From CAYHXN01 sp964373675 (GTDB lineage: Bacteria > Patescibacteriota > Minisyncoccia > UBA6257 > WO2-44-18), in contig CAYJVO010000006.1 of the NCBI GenBank assembly GCA_964373675.1, positions 1 through 31,427 on the forward strand: DNA of 31,427 nucleotides, written 5' to 3'. The notes beneath the pieces are model-generated. The model was not told the DNA's origin. It did no database searches and saw only the letters and a list, made by a program, of their open reading frames with translations. Each line of letters starts with the position of its first letter. Position 1 is the first letter of the stretch. The translations under genes were made by a program, and so were the position numbers. This document shows, in pieces, positions 7,409-16,600 of this stretch.

Positions 7409-7480
7409 CTCCGGTGGCAGGATTCGAACCTGCGACCCAGCGATTAACAGTCGCTTGCTCTACCTCTGAGCTACACCGGA
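7409..7480 (-). tRNA. tRNA-Asn (anticodon GTT)
   Basis: This is a complete 72-base cloverleaf: acceptor TCCGGTG/CACCGGA, D-arm GCTC/GAGC, anticodon arm AGCGA-CTGTTAA-TCGCT, T-arm GCAGG-TTCGAAT-CCTGC, discriminator G as usual for Asn. CCA is not encoded. Its 3' end lies only 19 bases from the N-run, but the gene itself is intact. Confidence 0.95.
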
Positions 7481-7546
7481 ATAAAATACTGATTTTCATT
7501 TTATACTTGTTTTTATTTTATTTCAATTGAGGGATAAAATGATTTT

Positions 7547-9073
7547 ATGCGTCTCAAGGAACTGCTTACTATCTTTGTTCTTTTTGCGGCCATTGCCGCT
7601 GTTTTTTCTTTCGGAACGGAGAAAATTTTAGACCCGGACAGTTTTTATCATATCCGCCATGCCTGGATTTACCGCACGGAAGGTTTATTCAATAGTGATT
7701 TTCCCTGGACCCAGTTTTCGATAATCAAAAATTTTGCCTCTGATCTTTGGTATGGCTTTCACTTATTCTTAATGCCGTTCACCTTTTTTGATGACCTTAC
7801 TGTTGGCATCCGCCTTTCCGCTGTTATCTTTACCGCCGTTTCCTTGTTCTTAATTTATCTTGCGCTTAAAAAATTAAAAATTTGCTGGCCGCTCTTTTGG
7901 GTATTGCTTGTGTATTTCTCCGCGCCGGATTTTTTGTTCCGCATAAACATGTCTCGCCCGCAAACACTGACCATTGGGTTAATAGCCCTGCTTTTTGCTT
8001 TTTTTCTGAAAAGCCGTTTGTTCTGGCCGATTTTTTCTTTGAGCGCCGTAATGTCATTTCTCCATCTTTCACTTTTCTGGGTGGCAACAGCAACGGCGGG
8101 AGCGGCGGCGATTGGAATTCTAATTTTCCAAAAAAGATTTGAGTGGAAAAAGCTTCTGGCGGTTTTTTTGGGGTTGGCCGCCGGCTGGCTCCTACGACCC
8201 AATCCGATCGGCGCCCTAAAAATCCTGAAAGTTCAGCTCTTTGACCTTTTCGTGGTTAAACAAAACGGTTTGCCTTTGCTTTTTGGAGAAGAACTTTTCC
8301 CGCTTGATCCTTTAACTATTAAGCTCCGGCTGATCCCGATTTTGCTTGTCATCATCGCCGCGCTGGCCGCCTTTATCTGGCTAGTAGCAAAAGGGCGGCT
8401 TCAAACTTTGTCCGTGGAATGGAAAACCGTTTTTTGGTCCAGTGCGGGACTTTCATTTTTATTTTTTGTCATCGCTTGGATCGCCGGACGCCGCGCTATG
8501 GACTTCTGGCTTTTGTTTTCAGTTTTTTTCATCGGTCAGCTCGCAACATTCATCAAAATCCGTCGCGGCGCGCTTATCGCCCTGGCCGCGGTTTTCCTGT
8601 TTATGGTTGCCCGCCACTCATATATGTTTCATCTTTTCACCCAAGCGTCTAATGTGGTCCAGCCGGACAAATTCCAAGAAACGATGCTTTGGCTCAAAGA
8701 AAATTCCCGTCCAGGAGAAATAATTTTTCACACCGGCTGGGACGATTTCCCGATGCTCTTTTTCTGGAATCAGAAAAACTACTACATCAACGGCATGGAT
8801 CCAATTTTCCAGTACGCCTATAGCCCGGCGCTTTACTGGGAAAACCACTTTTTAGCCATCGGCGGCCAACCGTTCACCTGCTATGCCATCCCTTGTACTC
8901 TAAAAGTAGTGCGGCCGCTCTATGAAGCGATTGCCAATGATTTTGGCGCTTCTTATGTCATTGTTAATTTGGAACGCAATCCGTCTCTTAACGCTAATCT
9001 TTTAAAAGATAACCGCTTTGAAAAAGTCTTTTCCACCAAATCAGAAGTTTTATACAAAATAAAAAGCGGCTAA
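7547..9073 (+). CDS. GT-C type integral membrane glycosyltransferase-like protein, 508 aa
   Basis: About ten transmembrane helices fill residues 1-370, followed by a soluble C-terminal domain (about 380-508). After the first helix is DPDSFYHIRHAW (D29, D31), which fits the acidic motif of the first external loop of GT-C enzymes such as STT3/PglB and PMT-type mannosyltransferases, which use lipid-linked sugars. The C-terminal part (GEIIFHTGWDDFPMLFFWN) resembles the soluble tail of these enzymes. It may glycosylate surface proteins such as those encoded at the window edges; that link is inference. TAAAAT lies six bases before the ATG and there is no ribosome binding site, so a leaderless start is likely. 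It is followed closely by the RNA ligase. Confidence 0.7.
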   Translation: MRLKELLTIFVLFAAIAAVFSFGTEKILDPDSFYHIRHAWIYRTEGLFNSDFPWTQFSIIKNFASDLWYGFHLFLMPFTFFDDLTVGIRLSAVIFTAVSLFLIYLALKKLKICWPLFWVLLVYFSAPDFLFRINMSRPQTLTIGLIALLFAFFLKSRLFWPIFSLSAVMSFLHLSLFWVATATAGAAAIGILIFQKRFEWKKLLAVFLGLAAGWLLRPNPIGALKILKVQLFDLFVVKQNGLPLLFGEELFPLDPLTIKLRLIPILLVIIAALAAFIWLVAKGRLQTLSVEWKTVFWSSAGLSFLFFVIAWIAGRRAMDFWLLFSVFFIGQLATFIKIRRGALIALAAVFLFMVARHSYMFHLFTQASNVVQPDKFQETMLWLKENSRPGEIIFHTGWDDFPMLFFWNQKNYYINGMDPIFQYAYSPALYWENHFLAIGGQPFTCYAIPCTLKVVRPLYEAIANDFGASYVIVNLERNPSLNANLLKDNRFEKVFSTKSEVLYKIKSG

Positions 9074-9082
9074 AATAGTCTT

Positions 9083-9646
9083 ATGAAGCATAGAATTTTT
9101 GTTGCCATACCAATTTCTGAAGAACTGCAGGTAAAGATTTTAGAATGGGAAAAACAATGGTTAGTAGCGACTACGGCGGGCAAGAAAGCTACGGCGGATA
9201 AAATCCGCTGGCTGGCCGGAAAAAATCTACACATCACTTTAATCCCGCCTTGGTACGTTAGCGAGAGTGAATTGGAGAAAGTAAAAAGTAAAATGGAAAA
9301 GGTTAGCGGAATCGGCTCGTTAGAACTCAAATTTGAAAAAGTAGAGTACGGACCGAATCCAAAATCTCCCCGCTTAATTTGGGCGGCTGGCCCCGCGCCG
9401 AAACGATTACTGGATTTGAAATTAAAGATTGAAAATTTCTTGGGGGCAGAACCGGAAAAACGCCCATTCCGCCTACACCTCACGCTCGCCCGCTTCTGGG
9501 AAGAAGGTTTTCCCGCCTTTTCCATTAAAAACCTGGATGAGCTGGTGTCTTGGAAAGAAAAAGTTAGTTATTTTGTCTTGATGGAATCGTATCTCTCACG
9601 CACTGGCGCAGACTACGAAGTTTTAAAAACAATAAACCTCGCTTAA
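9083..9646 (+). CDS. thpR: RNA 2',3'-cyclic phosphodiesterase / 2'-5' RNA ligase, 187 aa
   Basis: Both catalytic HxTx motifs of the 2H phosphoesterase family are present: HITL (H50, T52) and HLTL (H132, T134). Family members open 2',3'-cyclic phosphates and can join tRNA halves in vitro. The length is usual for the family. Residues about 27-40 (LVATTAGKKATADK) are encoded by a GC-rich CTACGGCGG repeat-like sequence and look like an in-frame insertion before the IRWLAGKNLHITL core. TAAAAT lies six bases before the ATG. The stop overlaps the convergent isocitrate lyase stop by four bases, inside a shared terminator hairpin. Confidence 0.9.
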   Translation: MKHRIFVAIPISEELQVKILEWEKQWLVATTAGKKATADKIRWLAGKNLHITLIPPWYVSESELEKVKSKMEKVSGIGSLELKFEKVEYGPNPKSPRLIWAAGPAPKRLLDLKLKIENFLGAEPEKRPFRLHLTLARFWEEGFPAFSIKNLDELVSWKEKVSYFVLMESYLSRTGADYEVLKTINLA

Positions 9647-9656
9647 TGCGAGGTTT
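9634..9656. terminator. Bidirectional terminator shared by convergent genes
   Basis: AAACCTCGC pairs perfectly with GCGAGGTTT around a five-base loop that holds both stop codons (TAA of thpR and, on the other strand, TAA of aceA). T-rich sequence follows on the plus side. Confidence 0.75.
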
Positions 9657-10971
9657 TGTCTTTCTTAAATTGCTCTTCTTCGGTTGAGCCTTTCATGCCT
9701 AATGTGGAGGTTTTGCCGCCGGTAATAACTTCCAGAACCTTATCAAAGTACTTGGTGCCAACAAATTCTTGGTGGGTCGCGGCCTGATAACCAAGCTCTT
9801 CGGCCTTAAATTCGTCTTCCTGCAAATCCATGAAAGTGGCCATCCCCTCTTCTCTATAAGCAAGGGAAAACATAAATGTGTAATAGAGAATCAGGTGAAA
9901 GCTTGCCAGAGTGATGAATTGGAATTTGTATCCCAATTCTCCCAACCGATCCTGAAACATCGCAACTTCCTTGCGAATCTCCTTATCGTTCAACCCCTTC
10001 TGCTTCCAATAGTCCTTCCAGTTAAACGATGGCGAGCAATTGTAGGCAAGTAATTTACCCGGGTAAACGGCGTGGATCGCATCCGCAAAAGCTTTCGCCT
10101 GCTCCAAATCGGGTTTGGCGGTTTCCATCCAAAGCATATCGGCGTACGGCGCGTAAGCTAGGCCGCGCGCAATACAGGCCCCTGTACCCCCTCGGAATTT
10201 GTAGTACTGCTTATCTTCAGTTCTTTCACCGGTTAAAAATGGCTGGTCGCGCTCATCCCAATCATTGGTGATGCCGTCGGCTTTTTCGGCATCAGTGCGA
10301 GCAATAATAATCAGAGGCACATCCATGCCATCGGCTACTCGACGAGCGGCAATTAGCTTATTTATAAATTCCCCGACTGGAACTAACATTTTTCCGCCCA
10401 TATGTCCGCATTTTTTAACTGCTGCCCGCTGGTCCTCCAAGTGAATCGCCGCCACTCCGGCTTGAATCATCTTGCGAACCAATTCATGGGTATTGAGATC
10501 ACCACCAAAACCGGCTTCCGCGTCGGCAATAATCGGAGCGTACCTCTCAATGCCGTTTTTTTCAGCTAAATGCTGAATGTGATCCGCCCGCTGAAATGCC
10601 TGATTAATGCGTTTAACATTATTCGGAACGCTCGCCGGAGAGTAAAGACTCATGTCGGGATAGGTTTCCCCTTCTATGTTCATATCCGCCGCAGTTTGCC
10701 AACCGCTGACATAAATCGCTTCCAAGCCCGCCTGAACCATCTGAACTGCTTGAAGGCCAGTTAGGGCTCCAAAACTTCGCACAAAAGGCCGTTCGTGCAA
10801 AAGACGCCAAAGTTTTTCCGATCCCCGCTTTGCCCAGGTGTATTCCACCTTTAAAGAACCTCGGAGGTCATAAATATCTTCGGCTTTATAGGGACGGAGG
10901 ATTCCTTTCCAACGGTCTCTTTTCCACTCAAACTCAATCTTGGCAATTTCTTCCTGCGCTAGCTTGTCCAT
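9643..10971 (-). CDS. aceA: Isocitrate lyase, 442 aa
   Basis: This enzyme cleaves isocitrate to glyoxylate and succinate, the first step of the glyoxylate bypass. The family signature KKCGHMGGK is present with catalytic Cys188, along with the YVSGWQTAAD and ETYPD regions, the metal-site strand IIADAEAGFGG (about 148-158), IIIARTDAEKADG and NCSPSFNW near the substrate. The length is normal for the bacterial enzyme and no residue of the active site is obviously missing. It lies 58 bases downstream of malate synthase, separated from it by a terminator, and has a TAAAAT box nine bases before its ATG, so it may be transcribed separately. Its presence is unusual for this kind of genome. Confidence 0.95.
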   Translation of the reverse strand: MDKLAQEEIAKIEFEWKRDRWKGILRPYKAEDIYDLRGSLKVEYTWAKRGSEKLWRLLHERPFVRSFGALTGLQAVQMVQAGLEAIYVSGWQTAADMNIEGETYPDMSLYSPASVPNNVKRINQAFQRADHIQHLAEKNGIERYAPIIADAEAGFGGDLNTHELVRKMIQAGVAAIHLEDQRAAVKKCGHMGGKMLVPVGEFINKLIAARRVADGMDVPLIIIARTDAEKADGITNDWDERDQPFLTGERTEDKQYYKFRGGTGACIARGLAYAPYADMLWMETAKPDLEQAKAFADAIHAVYPGKLLAYNCSPSFNWKDYWKQKGLNDKEIRKEVAMFQDRLGELGYKFQFITLASFHLILYYTFMFSLAYREEGMATFMDLQEDEFKAEELGYQAATHQEFVGTKYFDKVLEVITGGKTSTLGMKGSTEEEQFKKDKTSH

Positions 10972-11015
10972 TATTCACTGATTTTAAAAACCTGATCCGA
11001 TCATAATAAAAAAAT

Positions 11016-11036
11016 CCTCCGAGTGCAACTCAGAGG
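11016..11036 (-). terminator. Rho-independent terminator of malate synthase
   Basis: CCTCCGAGT/ACTCAGAGG pairs with one mismatch around a three-base loop. On the minus strand it is followed by seven Ts. The aceB stop TGA lies in its first arm. Confidence 0.8.
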
Positions 11037-12589
11037 TTTCTAGTATAAGCTTGAAGAGTAAAAAATTCCGGCATTTCCGTTGAACGAATCAGGTCATAAA
11101 AAAGATTAGCGGCATCTTCATACTTCTCAGGATTGGCGAGCTTTTGAACCTCTTCCCCCATTAGATTATGCACTAACGGCAAAGTAACTTCGCGACCATC
11201 TACCAGCCGTGCATGATGCCGTACCCACTGCCAGACCTGACTCCGAGAAATCTCCGCCGTTGCCGCATCTTCCATCAAATTGTTGATCGGAACACAACCA
11301 ACACCTCTCAACCATGATTCCAGATACTGCAAAGAAACGCTGATATTGGTACGCAATCCATTTTCAGTAATTGCGCCTGCCGGAACTGTTAAAAGATCTT
11401 TGGCAGAAACCGAAACTTCTTTGCGCAGAACATGTTTTTGACTATCGTCCTTGAACCCAACATTAAATACTTCTCTGGCAATTGACACCAGTCCGGGATG
11501 TGCCACCCAAGTGCCGTCGTGGCCGGCTTTTACTTCCCTCGCTTTATCAGCCCGCACTTTTGCCAAAGCTTCGGCGTTTGCCGAAACGTCTTTAACCGGA
11601 ATCTGGGCAGTCATGCCGCCCATTGCATGAGCGCCGCGGCGATGGCAAGTTTGAACCAGTAAATCTACATAAGAAGCAAGAAATCCCTTATCCATCGTAA
11701 GTAAAGCGCGGTCCGGCAGGACAAACTCTGGATGATTTCGCAGTTTCTTAATGAAACTGAAAATGTAGTCCCAGCGTCCGCAATTTAATCCCGCCGCGTA
11801 CAATCGCAGAGAATATAAAATTTCATTCATCTGAAAAACAGCCGGCAGCGTTTCTATGAGGGTGGTTGCTGAAATTGAAAAAAAAGGAACATCATCATTG
11901 TAACCCTCGGCAAAAACTAGGACATCGTTCCACCACTCGGCTTCCAGATAGCTTTCCATCTTAGGCAAATAAAGGTGCACGCCGCTCCCCTTCGCTAAAA
12001 GCGCCCGGATATTGTGATAAAAGTAAAGGCCGAAATCAAACAGTGAAGCCGAAATCGGCTCGCCGTCTACCAGCACATGTTTTTCAACCAGATGCAGGCC
12101 GCGCGGACGAAACATTAAAACCGCTGTTTTTTCATTTAAGGAATATTTCTTTCCGTTTTCAGCAGTGTAAACGATTGTCCGCCTGATGGCATCGTAAAGA
12201 TTCAACTGTCCCCAGATAATATTATTCCAGGTCGGGGATTCCGAATCTTCGGCGTCAGCCATGTAAACATCGGCGTCAGAATTCAAAGCGTTAATTACCA
12301 TTTTCCTGTTACTGGCCGGTCCGGTAATTTCCACTTTGCGCCTTTGAAGTTCCGCTGGCGGGGTAGTCACTTGCCAATCGTTGTCACGAATAGCTTGGGT
12401 TTCCGACAAAAAATCCGGCAGTATTCCATTATCAAAATCTTGCTGTTTCTGTTTTCGCTTCTCCAGTAATTCTTTGCGTCGCGACGAAAAAACTCCGGCT
12501 AAATCGCCCAGGAAACAAAGCGCATCCAGTGTAATAATGTCTTTAAATTCTGGCCCCACGGAACCGACAACTTCAATACGATTACCCAT
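11030..12589 (-). CDS. aceB: Malate synthase A, 519 aa
   Basis: It condenses glyoxylate with acetyl-CoA to malate, completing the bypass with aceA. I take the ATG at 12589, which has AGGA seven bases upstream and a good promoter just before it; the longer reading from a TTG at 12646 would cover the promoter. Family landmarks are ADVYMADAEDSESPTW, LMFRPRGLHLVEKH (active-site Arg), RRGAHAMGGMTAQIPVKD and, near the C-terminus, LESWLRGVGCVPINNLMEDAATAEISR. The length matches the A isoform (about 530), not the longer G isoform. It is divergent from doxX with overlapping promoters. Confidence 0.95.
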   Translation of the reverse strand: MGNRIEVVGSVGPEFKDIITLDALCFLGDLAGVFSSRRKELLEKRKQKQQDFDNGILPDFLSETQAIRDNDWQVTTPPAELQRRKVEITGPASNRKMVINALNSDADVYMADAEDSESPTWNNIIWGQLNLYDAIRRTIVYTAENGKKYSLNEKTAVLMFRPRGLHLVEKHVLVDGEPISASLFDFGLYFYHNIRALLAKGSGVHLYLPKMESYLEAEWWNDVLVFAEGYNDDVPFFSISATTLIETLPAVFQMNEILYSLRLYAAGLNCGRWDYIFSFIKKLRNHPEFVLPDRALLTMDKGFLASYVDLLVQTCHRRGAHAMGGMTAQIPVKDVSANAEALAKVRADKAREVKAGHDGTWVAHPGLVSIAREVFNVGFKDDSQKHVLRKEVSVSAKDLLTVPAGAITENGLRTNISVSLQYLESWLRGVGCVPINNLMEDAATAEISRSQVWQWVRHHARLVDGREVTLPLVHNLMGEEVQKLANPEKYEDAANLFYDLIRSTEMPEFFTLQAYTRNL

Positions 12590-12617
12590 AATTTTTCCTG
12601 TCAAACTTCCGGTACAA

Positions 12618-12659
12618 ATCTTAACTGATTTTGGCTTTATTATCAATGGAATATATAAT
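12618..12659. promoter_or_regulatory. Overlapping divergent promoters of aceB and doxX
   Basis: Minus strand, for aceB: TTGATA (12646-12641), 17 bases, TAAGAT (12623-12618). Plus strand, for doxX: TTGGCT (12631-12636), 17 bases, TATAAT (12654-12659). The two polymerase sites overlap and should exclude each other. Confidence 0.7.
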
Positions 12660-12666
12660 ATAAAGT

Positions 12667-13053
12667 ATGGGTGAGGAAAAATTAATAAAATGGCTAAGGA
12701 TCTCTTTGGGTTTAATTTTTCTTTGGTTTGGCTTATTAAAGCTGGTGGGCGTCAATCCGGTAATTGATATTGTTTATGGGAGCTGGCCATTTTTGGCGCA
12801 GGGAGTAGGAAATTTCGCTCTGGGATTGTTGGAAACGATCATCGGCGCCGGTCTTTTATTTAACATTGTTCCGGTATTGGTCCATGCGGCCTTAATCGGC
12901 CACCTGATCGGCACTTTCTCGGTTTTCATTTTGGCTCCGGAAATAGTTTTTGATCCTTATTTTCCATTCCTGACTCTTGCCGGCGAATTTGTGTTTAAAA
13001 ACGTCACTCTTTTAATGGCCGGTTTTGTGGTGTTAAAATTCTCCAAGTCATAA
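12667..13053 (+). CDS. DoxX-like small membrane protein, 128 aa
   Basis: Four hydrophobic helices, with the early pattern LRISLGLIFLWFGLLKLVG and a central GLLETIIGAGLLF, match the DoxX/DoxD-like family. These proteins sit in the cytoplasmic membrane and are tied to redox or oxidative-stress functions in some bacteria; a specific role here cannot be assigned. TATAAT lies seven bases before the ATG with no ribosome binding site, so the message is probably leaderless. It is followed after three bases by the FKBP gene, so the two form an operon. Confidence 0.75.
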   Translation: MGEEKLIKWLRISLGLIFLWFGLLKLVGVNPVIDIVYGSWPFLAQGVGNFALGLLETIIGAGLLFNIVPVLVHAALIGHLIGTFSVFILAPEIVFDPYFPFLTLAGEFVFKNVTLLMAGFVVLKFSKS

Positions 13054-13056
13054 ATT

Positions 13057-13590
13057 ATGAAGAAAGAAACTTTACTCATAAGTGGCGGGGTAGCCGCGGT
13101 TTTGACGGCTGGAGTTTTAATCTGGCTGTATTTTAAGCCAACTGAAAGCGTAATTCGCTCTTTTTGGGATTGCTTGCGCGTTGGCTATCCGGTTATTGAT
13201 ACTTTCCCGCGCACCTGCAAAACTTCCGAGGGACAAACTTTAATAGAGCCGGTCCGCACTCCAGCGGAATTTAAGATTACTGATCTGGAAGAAGGCGCCA
13301 GTTTGGAAGCGCAGCCCGGCGACAAATTAACGGTCCATTACATTGGCCAATTAACAAACGGCAAAATTTTTGACAGCTCGCTAGATCGCGGTCTTGCTTT
13401 TAGCTTTAATCTTGGCTCCGGCAGCGTAATCAAGGGCTGGGATCTTGGACTGATCGGAATGAAAGTCGGTGGCATTCGCCGCTTAGAAATACCGGCCGAA
13501 CTCGCTTACGGCAACCGGTCCATCGGCATTATTCCGCCGAATTCCGATCTAATTTTTGAAGTAAAACTTTTAGAAGTGCGACGGCAATGA
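13057..13590 (+). CDS. Membrane-anchored FKBP-type peptidyl-prolyl isomerase, 177 aa
   Basis: Residues 6-26 form a signal-anchor helix. A short Cys-containing segment follows (about 35-68, with DCLRVGYPVIDTFPRTC and GQTLIEPV), which I recognise as a small separate module. The FKBP domain covers about 75-177 with family landmarks LTVHYIGQLTNGKIFDSS, FNLGSGSVIKGWDLGLIGMK, AYGNRSIG and IPPNSDLIFEVKLLEV. The catalytic domain would face outward and help fold exported proteins. The two Cys residues in the linker could form a disulfide (inference). The stop TGA overlaps the start of dispersed repeat A. Confidence 0.9.
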   Translation: MKKETLLISGGVAAVLTAGVLIWLYFKPTESVIRSFWDCLRVGYPVIDTFPRTCKTSEGQTLIEPVRTPAEFKITDLEEGASLEAQPGDKLTVHYIGQLTNGKIFDSSLDRGLAFSFNLGSGSVIKGWDLGLIGMKVGGIRRLEIPAELAYGNRSIGIIPPNSDLIFEVKLLEVRRQ

Positions 13591-13675
13591 AGCTCCACGG
13601 CCTTATCCAGCCTTCATAGCCGTAGGCTACTACGGCGGAGTAGGCCGGCCGTGGTTTTCGGCGAAGGAGAATAAA
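13586..13675. repeat. Dispersed repeat A, copy 1
   Basis: This 90-base unit recurs at 27249-27337 with about 85% identity by eye. It starts AATGAAGCTCCACGGCCTTA and ends CGGCGAAGGAGAATAAA. Outer arms CCACGGCC/GGCCGTGG can pair in this copy, with inner TAGCC/GGCTA pairing, so it can fold into a long hairpin between the convergent FKBP and nrdJ genes, where no other terminator is visible. Confidence 0.85.
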
Positions 13676-13682
13676 AGGACTA

Positions 13683-16600
13683 CTATATCTCGCACACACC
13701 GCCAACGCAAGCAAGCTCTTTGGCGCCTTCGGTTTCATCCTCTTTCTCGTAAAGAATAATCTGGGAAAAATCAATTTCCGGATAATCAACGGCCATTTTT
13801 TTATAGCGCTCTTCGCTGATTTCTTCATAAGGAGCGAGGGCGTACACATGTTCCTCGCGAGGCAGAAATGACAACCCGCCGATAATATCCCAGTTCCCAT
13901 ATAGCCAATCGGCAACTTTAATCCATTCATTATTTCCTACCGAAACGGTCACTGACGGATTATGTTCGGTGAAATTCTCTTTGACTAATTTCCAATGCTC
14001 CAGCTGCTGAATGGCCGTAAGATCATTGCGCAAAATAGCGCCCTCCGGAGCTTTAACCGGAAATTCCATCACATAAGTATGGGCCAACTCAATAGACTGG
14101 CCTACTTCGGGATAATATGGCACTTTTTGATCTTTCATCATTTGAAAAAGACTATCGGTGGCAGAAATGCGAATGCGCCGAATGTAGTATCGGCTATGCC
14201 GAGGATGCATGCCAGAAGCGGCGTCCACTAATTGCGAAACTGTGCCCGACGGTTTAACGCAAGTGATCGCAGTAGATTCATTAATACCGAACCGTTTGGC
14301 ATAAATTTTATTAATCTCAACCGCTTTTTTCTTTAACGCCTGCAAAACTTCCGCTTTTCTTGCCTCGGGACAATCCCATTGACCGGTAATGGAAACGCCC
14401 AACAGCCGTTCCTCTTCGCAATTTTTCTTCCATTCTTTGGAAAGATAAGAAAAATTGGTCAGCGTTGATTGATAGGTGCCTAAAATGGAAGCAATCCGAA
14501 TCTTTTTTAATAAAATCTCCAAATCGTCTTCCGGACGAACCACCACTTCAGTAAGATTGCAAAATTGTTTACTTTTAAGCACGATCTCTCCGCACTGCAA
14601 ATTATTAAGATAGGCAAATTTTGGTTTTTTGTTTCGTGTTAATGATTGGAACCCACCAACAAAGAAGTTGTGAAATTCGTCGACAGTGCCATTGTAAACA
14701 TTTTCATAACCGGCAAATTCTACAGAAACAACTCTGTGGTTGTATGTGGAGGCATACTCCTGTAAATCTTTATACTTTTTAAAAGGCGATCTTGGTCTGC
14801 ACATTTCCGTGCTGACATCGTTGCCTTTGCAAACCATGGCCCACTCTTTTTTCGTCGGGAGGCGACCAAGTTTATGTTTCAGCTCAGTATACATCTTGGC
14901 TTGCTGTTCTCTCTTTTGTTGCCTGTGAATACTGTACGCTTTATTAATTGAATTAATGAGGCGTTGCTTATGCTCGGCGTTTTGCCAGACTCGTTTGAGC
15001 CCGCAAGATATACTACACATACCATGCTCTCGCTTGGCCGGCGTAGTTCTAAAAACTACACCGCAAATCTCGCATCTTTTTACAATCATTAAGCGCCCAT
15101 CAATAATTTCACAGTCATATCCTTCGGCTGTATATTTCTTATAGGCCTCTAGCGATCGTGGATCTGCGTCAACATATTCTAAGCTTAAATGGCAGGCCGC
15201 CCATTTAGCTACCCCCAGAACTCCGCCAAGATGATCTCTTCTCCATTTACTGAATGACTGCGGCAAATTATTTTTCTTAGCATATTCCACCCAGTCACTA
15301 TGAGAGAAACGTTGTCCTAGAGCTTTCGTAAGGCGCAGGGCGTGCTGTTTCAATTCTTCGTGGGTAACACCAGAAAACCGCTGATTTTTTTCTGCTCTAT
15401 TATTAGCGGAGTGTTTTAGTTTGTATTCAGCCCACCTCCTTTCGTTCCATTCATAGCGCGCCCGTCTCATAGGATTGTGGTCGCCCTCTATTAAATTGCT
15501 ATGCAGGGCATCGTGATCTTCCTTGCTTAAAATTTCCAAGTTTTCCGGCGAATTATTTTTGGCATCACGATCTTTGTGATGCACAATACACCCTTTGGGT
15601 ATTTTAGTGTTGCGGTGAAATGCCGCAATAAGACGGTGCTCGCCGATATTATTGCCTTTGCCAGTATTAACCCACCAGTAATCCTGCGAACGGGAGTTTG
15701 CTGTATGAAAAACGTCTTTATTAATGGAAGCGGCGAATTTTGTTATTATTGCCAAACTATCGCCTGATTTTAAATCCTTTAGTTGTTTATATTCACCTGT
15801 CTTTAGTAAAAATTTGTGGTTTGCCGTAGCCTTAATGGTCGATCTGTCATCTAGGGTAAGCTTATAAACGGGTTCATTGTAGCCGGTTATTCTTGGGTTT
15901 CTCATATAACGGACGGATAAACCGCCGTGATCGGTTCGGCAAAAGACGGGAGCGTCTTTGCCTTCTTCCGCTAATTGCCGAATGGGAATATGACCTCGGC
16001 CATCTGCAACATAAATTAAAGTATCGCCGGTTACGCACGGATTTATCCCGCTGGTAGCGGCATCTTTTTTAAAAACTTTCCAGCGCCGATCGGGCAGCTG
16101 TTTTTGCAAGCCGCCGCGGTTAAAAATGCCGCGTTCGCCAGTGCCGTTTTTAGCCAAAGCAATCCATTCGTCTAAAAATTGGGTGGCTGGCGGCTTCGTA
16201 TTGTAAGCCACGGAGTTATTAGCCATGCTTCTCTGAGGCTCAGTTAGGTAGAATTGCCCGCTTTTGGCCAGCCGCATTTCCTGATCATCTAAATCCGACA
16301 AGGAAAGTAAGGCGCTGCGCCGCACTCCGCCCGCCACCACGATGTCCCCGATTTTGCAGATAATATCGTGGACATCAATCGGATTAAGGCGCCGGCCTTG
16401 CCTGGCTAAAATCTTGATGCGGCTGAATTCCATCAATTCCCGCAAAGGACCGGGGCCAGAGCTTTTGCCGCCCATAGTTTTAAGACGCGAACCGGCCGGC
16501 CGAACCTTAGAATAATCAAAATCAATATCTTTTCCGTTAAACCAAGTACTGAGCGCCAGCACGAACGCATTAGCCCAACCGATTTTGCTGTCTTCTACAA

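Noticed and set aside
7272..7530. ORFs on both strands across the N-run
   Set aside because: They contain Ns and run through tRNA-Asn; the sequence left of the gap is suspect.
12590..12646. N-terminal extension of malate synthase from a TTG at 12646
   Set aside because: The extension overlaps the aceB promoter; the ATG at 12589 has AGGA upstream and gives the usual length.
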